This document shows positions 7,944-10,421 of a stretch of 10,421 nucleotides of DNA, piece after piece. Position 1 is the stretch's first letter. Every line of letters begins with the position of its first letter. The notes under the pieces are model-generated. The model did not search any database, was not told the origin of the DNA, and saw only the letters and a program-made list of their open reading frames with translations. Location of the stretch: NCBI GenBank assembly GCA_016256075.1, contig SDVU01000806.1, forward strand, positions 1-10,421. Reading direction: 5' to 3'. The translations under genes and the position numbers were made by a program. The stretch is from Dictyocoela muelleri. Its lineage: Eukaryota > Microsporidia.

Positions 7944-8802
7944 TTATATAAAATAATTGTTTATATATTTTTCTTCAAAAAAGAGACACATAAGTTTTAA
8001 AAACGCTTTTCTATATGTATTGCTGATTTTTTCCACAAAATTCCTTCGTCTCCACATATACTCTTCTACGTATCCCGCAATAGAAAATCCCGTAACACCC
8101 TTTCTAGTAGAAATTTCAGCTTTTAATAGAGACCATCCACACACTATTAAATTTGTATGATGACATTCGCTGTTAGTAAATCATTCTTGATGATTTACGA
8201 TGATATGTTTGCCACATATACCCGATACTGCATGAGGGTATGATCTATGGCCCTCTGTCTCACTATGGCACAGATTTCTACATTTTTTAAGAAAAATCTT
8301 AAAAATGTCTATTTTTTCTGTTTGGAACAATTTACAGTATCAACTCGCGAGTTTTTTATTCTATCCCACCCAAAATCCACACTGAATTTGCATATTGTCG
8401 CATTTCAGAAAGTGATTTTATCAATCTTCCCCTGATTACAACACTTTCGTCTACCTGTATTGCGTTATCAGATACCATTTAATAACATTTTTTTATTTTC
8501 AATTTTAATTATATTAAAAATATTTCTCTTTATGCGTTTGATTGAATTTAGTGAGACATTAGAATTTTTAAGAAGATTGTATTCAAAATTCTTTTCAAGC
8601 CAACAATATACTATGTATATATATATTCGCAAAATTCAATCTTAGGATTATTAAAATTCGACCCCTTCAAGATTGGGTTGCTTTTCCTGCAAAATAGACA
8701 TCTCGGCCTATAAACATGTGTATATGAAGAGGCATGTTCCAATGCCATCTCTTTGTCGCAAACAGAACATGTCTTTTTATTTTTAAGCATTTTAATGTGC
8801 AC
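7944..8802 (-). pseudogene. Merlin/ISXO2-type DDE transposase relic
   Basis: A transposase of this family binds the ends of its element and moves it by cut and paste. About 286 codons are represented, the usual size. In order: a zinc ribbon at 8802-8611 (CSVCDKEMA, then CLFCRKS, then ILKGSNF). The first catalytic block IQVDES has its Asp at 8449-8451 and is followed by RGRLIK. Next come WILGGIE and IVPNRK (about 8316-8336), SYPHAV and GKHIIVNH (about 8190), then HTN and WSLLKAEISTRKG into the C-terminal YVEEYMWRRRN helix. The second catalytic Asp (TDG in the family) reads TEG, and the third acidic residue (HTNxIE) reads Val. In-frame stops after GGIE and VNHQE, and frame changes between 8611 and 8190, break the frame. 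It cannot be active. Confidence 0.87.
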
Positions 8803-8942
8803 AAGATAATCAAAAACAGCCTTATTGCCTGAAAATATTAATGATCTTGAATTTCTTGGTTCATCAATTCATTTTTGGGCTTATACATTTTTTTTCACAT
8901 ATTAGGGCTTATTTCCGGGTATTAAATAATAAATAGTGTCGT

Positions 8943-8968
8943 ATTACACGGTAATAGTCCCTAGAGCC
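8943..8968 (-). repeat. Right terminal inverted repeat of Merlin
   Basis: Ends CCCTAGAGCC on the plus strand, complementary to 7879-7904 in 22 of 26 positions. The adjacent 8903-8922 is an inverted partner of this end, so the right tip can fold on itself. Confidence 0.8.
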
Positions 8969-9152
8969 CCAGGATTTACTATTTGTATAAACATTTATAC
9001 TTTCATGTCAAATTAACAGCTACATATCGTGATAATTCAGAGAAGCAGAGTTTCCAATTTGCTAAATCTTGCTTTTCAATGGATTTCAATAGATTTAATC
9101 TGTGATTAATCTTTAATCCTGATTTTCCACTTTTATATTCAAATTTTAAGAC

Positions 9153-9179
9153 CTAAAACCTCTCATAAATCCTTATTAC
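9153..9179 (-). other. Candidate 27-nt spliceosomal intron
   Basis: On the minus strand it begins GTAATA and ends GGTTTTAG. Removing it joins KCKSRQ to VLKFEYKSGKSG in one frame and deletes the only stop (the TAG of the acceptor itself). Length 27 is a multiple of three, so the frame is the same on both sides. Confidence 0.5.
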
Positions 9180-9329
9180 TTGTCTACTTTTACACTTTTC
9201 GAATTTTATTTTATTATCCATCTGCCCAAGGAACCTCTTTTAGCTCAAATGAGGTATTCATCAACCGGTGAATTGAATAAAAGATAGTTGATAATAAAAG
9301 ATGTTTAAAACTCGTTTATTGATTTTTAT

Positions 9330-9410
9330 TTAATTTTCTTCTTCAGTCTCGCTTCGTCTATGCACACTAATCCTCCCCATGTTTATGACTTTTTTATCAT
9401 TTTTCGACAT
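9330..9410 (-). CDS. Small ORF of 26 codons upstream of the decaying gene
   Basis: ATG at 9410-9408, in-frame TAA at 9332-9330. The peptide begins MSKNDKKVINMGRISVHRRS and ends in a Glu-rich tail. Its composition is more protein-like than the surrounding DNA. It could be a 5' exon or an upstream ORF of the gene at 7114-9221, which runs the same way, or chance. No family was recognised. Confidence 0.2.
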   Translation of the reverse strand: MSKNDKKVINMGRISVHRRSETEEEN

Positions 9411-9454
9411 GTAAAATTTTTCTGATCTAGAACACTACAGGTTACCACCGTTAA

Positions 9455-10232
9455 CCGGAAACTCACCAAAGTTTAATTTTCAGCGAATACCAACTTGTAT
9501 AATTTTTTTATAAAAATTCTCTTGGAGTATTTAAAATCACAGAGAGGATCGCTAATGTTAAGTTTTTATGTCTTTCTTTATCAGTTTGATAAAAGAAAAG
9601 TTGATGAAACTAGGTGGAGATGTAAATATAGACTTTGCAGAGTGTTTTGTTGTGATTTAGAACGATTATATTCGCCAATAAGAGGGGGTGAACATACATG
9701 TTCAATGAATGAAAGTAAGAAAGAGGCCTTTCTTGCTAACCAAAGAATATTATCACGTTACAAACAATGAACCGAGCCATTTACCTTTACTTCTGAAACG
9801 AAAATTTTGGAAGTGCCGCAGCTTTCCGAGTTCTCAACATTTGAATCATTGAGACAACGCTCGAAAAATACGAAACAAACAAGACGATTATACACCTGGA
9901 CCGAAGAATAATTCTAAATGGCTTCACAGACAACTTTAAATTGTGCTAGCTTCTTACAATATGATTCAGGCTTGCAATCAGGAAGTCGCTGCGTAATATT
10001 TTATTCCGATGAATTTTTTACATATATTAAAAATGTAAAGGGTATAATAAAAGATTGAACCTGTAAGTTGTCTCCTCAACAGTTATATCAGCTGGTTACA
10101 ATATAGGGATGTTTGTTCGTAAAGTTTTTACCATTAATTTTCATTTTGCTTCAAGAAAAAACAGAATAAAAATACAAAGAAGTTTTTTCATATTTAAAAA
10201 ATAATAACATTCTCAATCCATCTGTCGCAGTG
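9455..10232 (+). mobile_element. Second MULE copy, 5' part only
   Basis: CCGGAAACTCACC at 9455-9467 matches the inner border of the first MULE's inverted repeat (CCGGAAACTCGCC, 481-493). The transposase relic that follows is collinear with the one at 712-1948 but lies on the opposite strand. Clear similarity fades near 10232, just before the second catalytic block, and no right terminus is seen in the window. Confidence 0.75.
9495..10232 (+). pseudogene. MULE transposase relic with FLYWCH finger, N-terminal two thirds
   Basis: One continuous frame carries the FLYWCH finger (9560-9725: RWRCKYRLC then GGEHTC), a linker (TEPFTFTSETKILEVPQLSE), then FLQYDSG, RCVIFYSDEF, LYQLVTI and the KYKEVFSYLK block. 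These align with the minus-strand copy throughout (FLQYDSG, RFVIFFSDEF, FYQLLTI, KYLDVFLHLK). Six stop codons lie in this single frame (9768 TGA, 9909 TAA, 9915 TAA, 10056 TGA, 10104 TAG, 10167 TAA), with no detectable frameshift over about 740 bases. The first catalytic Asp is kept (10053-10055), but the Gly after it has become TGA. The segment with the second Asp and the C-terminal NSLERWH part is missing or beyond recognition. Confidence 0.85.
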
Positions 10233-10343
10233 ACTAAGGGTTTTGTCTGTTATACAGGCTACCAACAAGGCTCTACCTTTGATATTGTTTTTTATAATTA
10301 TTAAAAATTTAAATTAATTAAAAACTTAGAATAAAATTTTATT

Positions 10344-10421
10344 GGGGGCCAGATAGCTCAGTGGTTAACACTCTTGAATGTAAAATTTAAGTATCGTGGT
10401 TCGAATCCCGCTGACGCCACT
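10344..10421 (+). repeat. tRNA-like sequence (tRNA-derived SINE head or pseudo-tRNA), cut by the window edge
   Basis: Good internal promoter boxes are present: an A box TAGCTCAGTGGTTA at 10354-10367 and a B box GGTTCGAATCC at 10398-10408. The cloverleaf does not hold: only two of five T-stem pairs form, the acceptor arms (GGCCAGA and TGACGCC) pair at about four of seven positions, the D stem is poor and the anticodon loop lacks U33. This argues against a working tRNA. The related minus-strand copy at 2581-2650 makes a tRNA-derived repeat family the better reading. Any SINE body or tail downstream lies outside the window. Confidence 0.65.

Larger units (their letters stand above)
7879..8968 (-). 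mobile_element. Merlin (IS1016-like) DNA transposon, complete in outline, dead
   Basis: A 1.09-kb element with 26-bp terminal inverted repeats: left GGCTCTAGGGCCTATTTCCG (from 7879) and right (reverse complement of 8943-8968) GGCTCTAGGGACTATTACCG, with 22 of 26 positions identical. The flanks TTCGGATT (7871-7878) and CCAGGATT (8969-8976) share five of eight bases, compatible with a worn 8-bp target duplication, the size typical of Merlin. A single minus-strand transposase relic fills the middle. The element sits in a probable intron of the surrounding minus-strand gene, in the same orientation. Confidence 0.85.
7114..9221 (-). pseudogene. Unrecognised multi-exon gene with tiny introns, interrupted by Merlin and probably decaying
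   Basis: Minus-strand segments with protein-like composition follow one another through GT-AG gaps. The candidate start is ATG 9221-9219 (MDNKIKFEKCKSRQ). Exon 1 is 9180-9221, then a 27-nt intron; exon 2 is 9024-9152 (GKSGLKINHRLNLLKS to SELSRY). The next intron holds the Merlin element. Exon 3 is 7844-7863, then a 54-nt intron. Exon 4 runs from 7789 (SKPSLEIRQDDFHTIRAYLN, NLRKIGICSDCINK). A one-base frame change near 7655 leads to a segment ending at 7602, then a 38-nt intron (GTAAGC to TTTTACAG). Exon 5 is 7447-7563, then a 21-nt gap, then 7114-7425, ending EKEREVEVAN and TAA. There are in-frame stops in exon 5 (KKY then TAG) and at 7306-7308; a 48-nt GT-AG gap (7293-7340) could remove the second. 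The product is unknown: soluble-looking, charged, no membrane segment or named motif. The exon model is hand-made. Confidence 0.42.

Noticed and set aside
8247-8645. Two plus-strand ORFs (8247-8435 and 8460-8645)
   Set aside because: Both are antisense to the Merlin transposase relic, whose catalytic and IVPNR motifs lie in this stretch on the minus strand.
9495-10232. Stop-codon reassignment in this genome
   Set aside because: Six in-frame stops without frameshifts invite the idea, but they replace Gln, Glu and Gly by comparison with the sister copy and include all three stop types, which fits point-mutation decay better.
10344-10421. A functional tRNA gene
   Set aside because: Promoter boxes are good, but acceptor, D and T stems are badly mismatched and the anticodon loop is non-standard; a related decayed copy exists elsewhere in the window.
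1-10421. CRISPR arrays, bacterial operons, riboswitches or ribosome binding sites
   Set aside because: The tandem repeats have no regular unique spacers, and the splice-like gaps and transposon types are eukaryotic.

Overview
The window is a strongly AT-rich, gene-poor stretch of a eukaryotic genome made mostly of dead transposable elements. There are no bacterial operons, rRNA genes or long intact ORFs. The best coding signals are decayed transposases (two FLYWCH/MULE copies and one Merlin/IS1016-like copy), a Ty3/gypsy pol fossil, and an unrecognised, apparently intron-bearing gene on the minus strand that a Merlin element has interrupted. Its candidate introns are very short (27, 38, 21 and possibly 48-54 nt). 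Such introns fit a reduced or parasitic eukaryote. Dicyemid mesozoans are known for introns of about 26 nt, but orthonectids, myxozoans or an expanded microsporidian genome cannot be excluded from the sequence alone.

Layout. 1-344: nothing recognised. 345-2277: a MULE (432-2121, 62-bp terminal inverted repeats, minus-strand transposase) lying between two ~75-bp direct repeats, the right one running into a 21-bp tandem array. 2281-2556: an unrecognised minus-strand ORF. 2581-2650: a degraded tRNA-like sequence (minus). 2711-2797: a hAT-like terminus. 2797-3807: a ~1-kb non-coding inverted-repeat element with a degenerate ~20-bp minisatellite and an (AT)n tract. 3950-6055: Ty3/gypsy reverse transcriptase, RNase H and integrase fossil (minus). 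6191-6837: two neighbouring palindromic MITEs of one family. 7114-9221: the decaying multi-exon gene (minus), with the Merlin element at 7879-8968 in one of its introns. 9455-10232: a second, plus-strand MULE relative of the first. 10344-10421: a second copy of the tRNA-like repeat, at the window edge.

The genes do not form a pathway. The story is one of layered insertion: the MITEs sit just upstream of the gypsy pol fossil, Merlin sits inside a host gene, and the same MULE and tRNA-like families occur twice in opposite orientations. All assignments come from reading motifs by eye; no database search was run.
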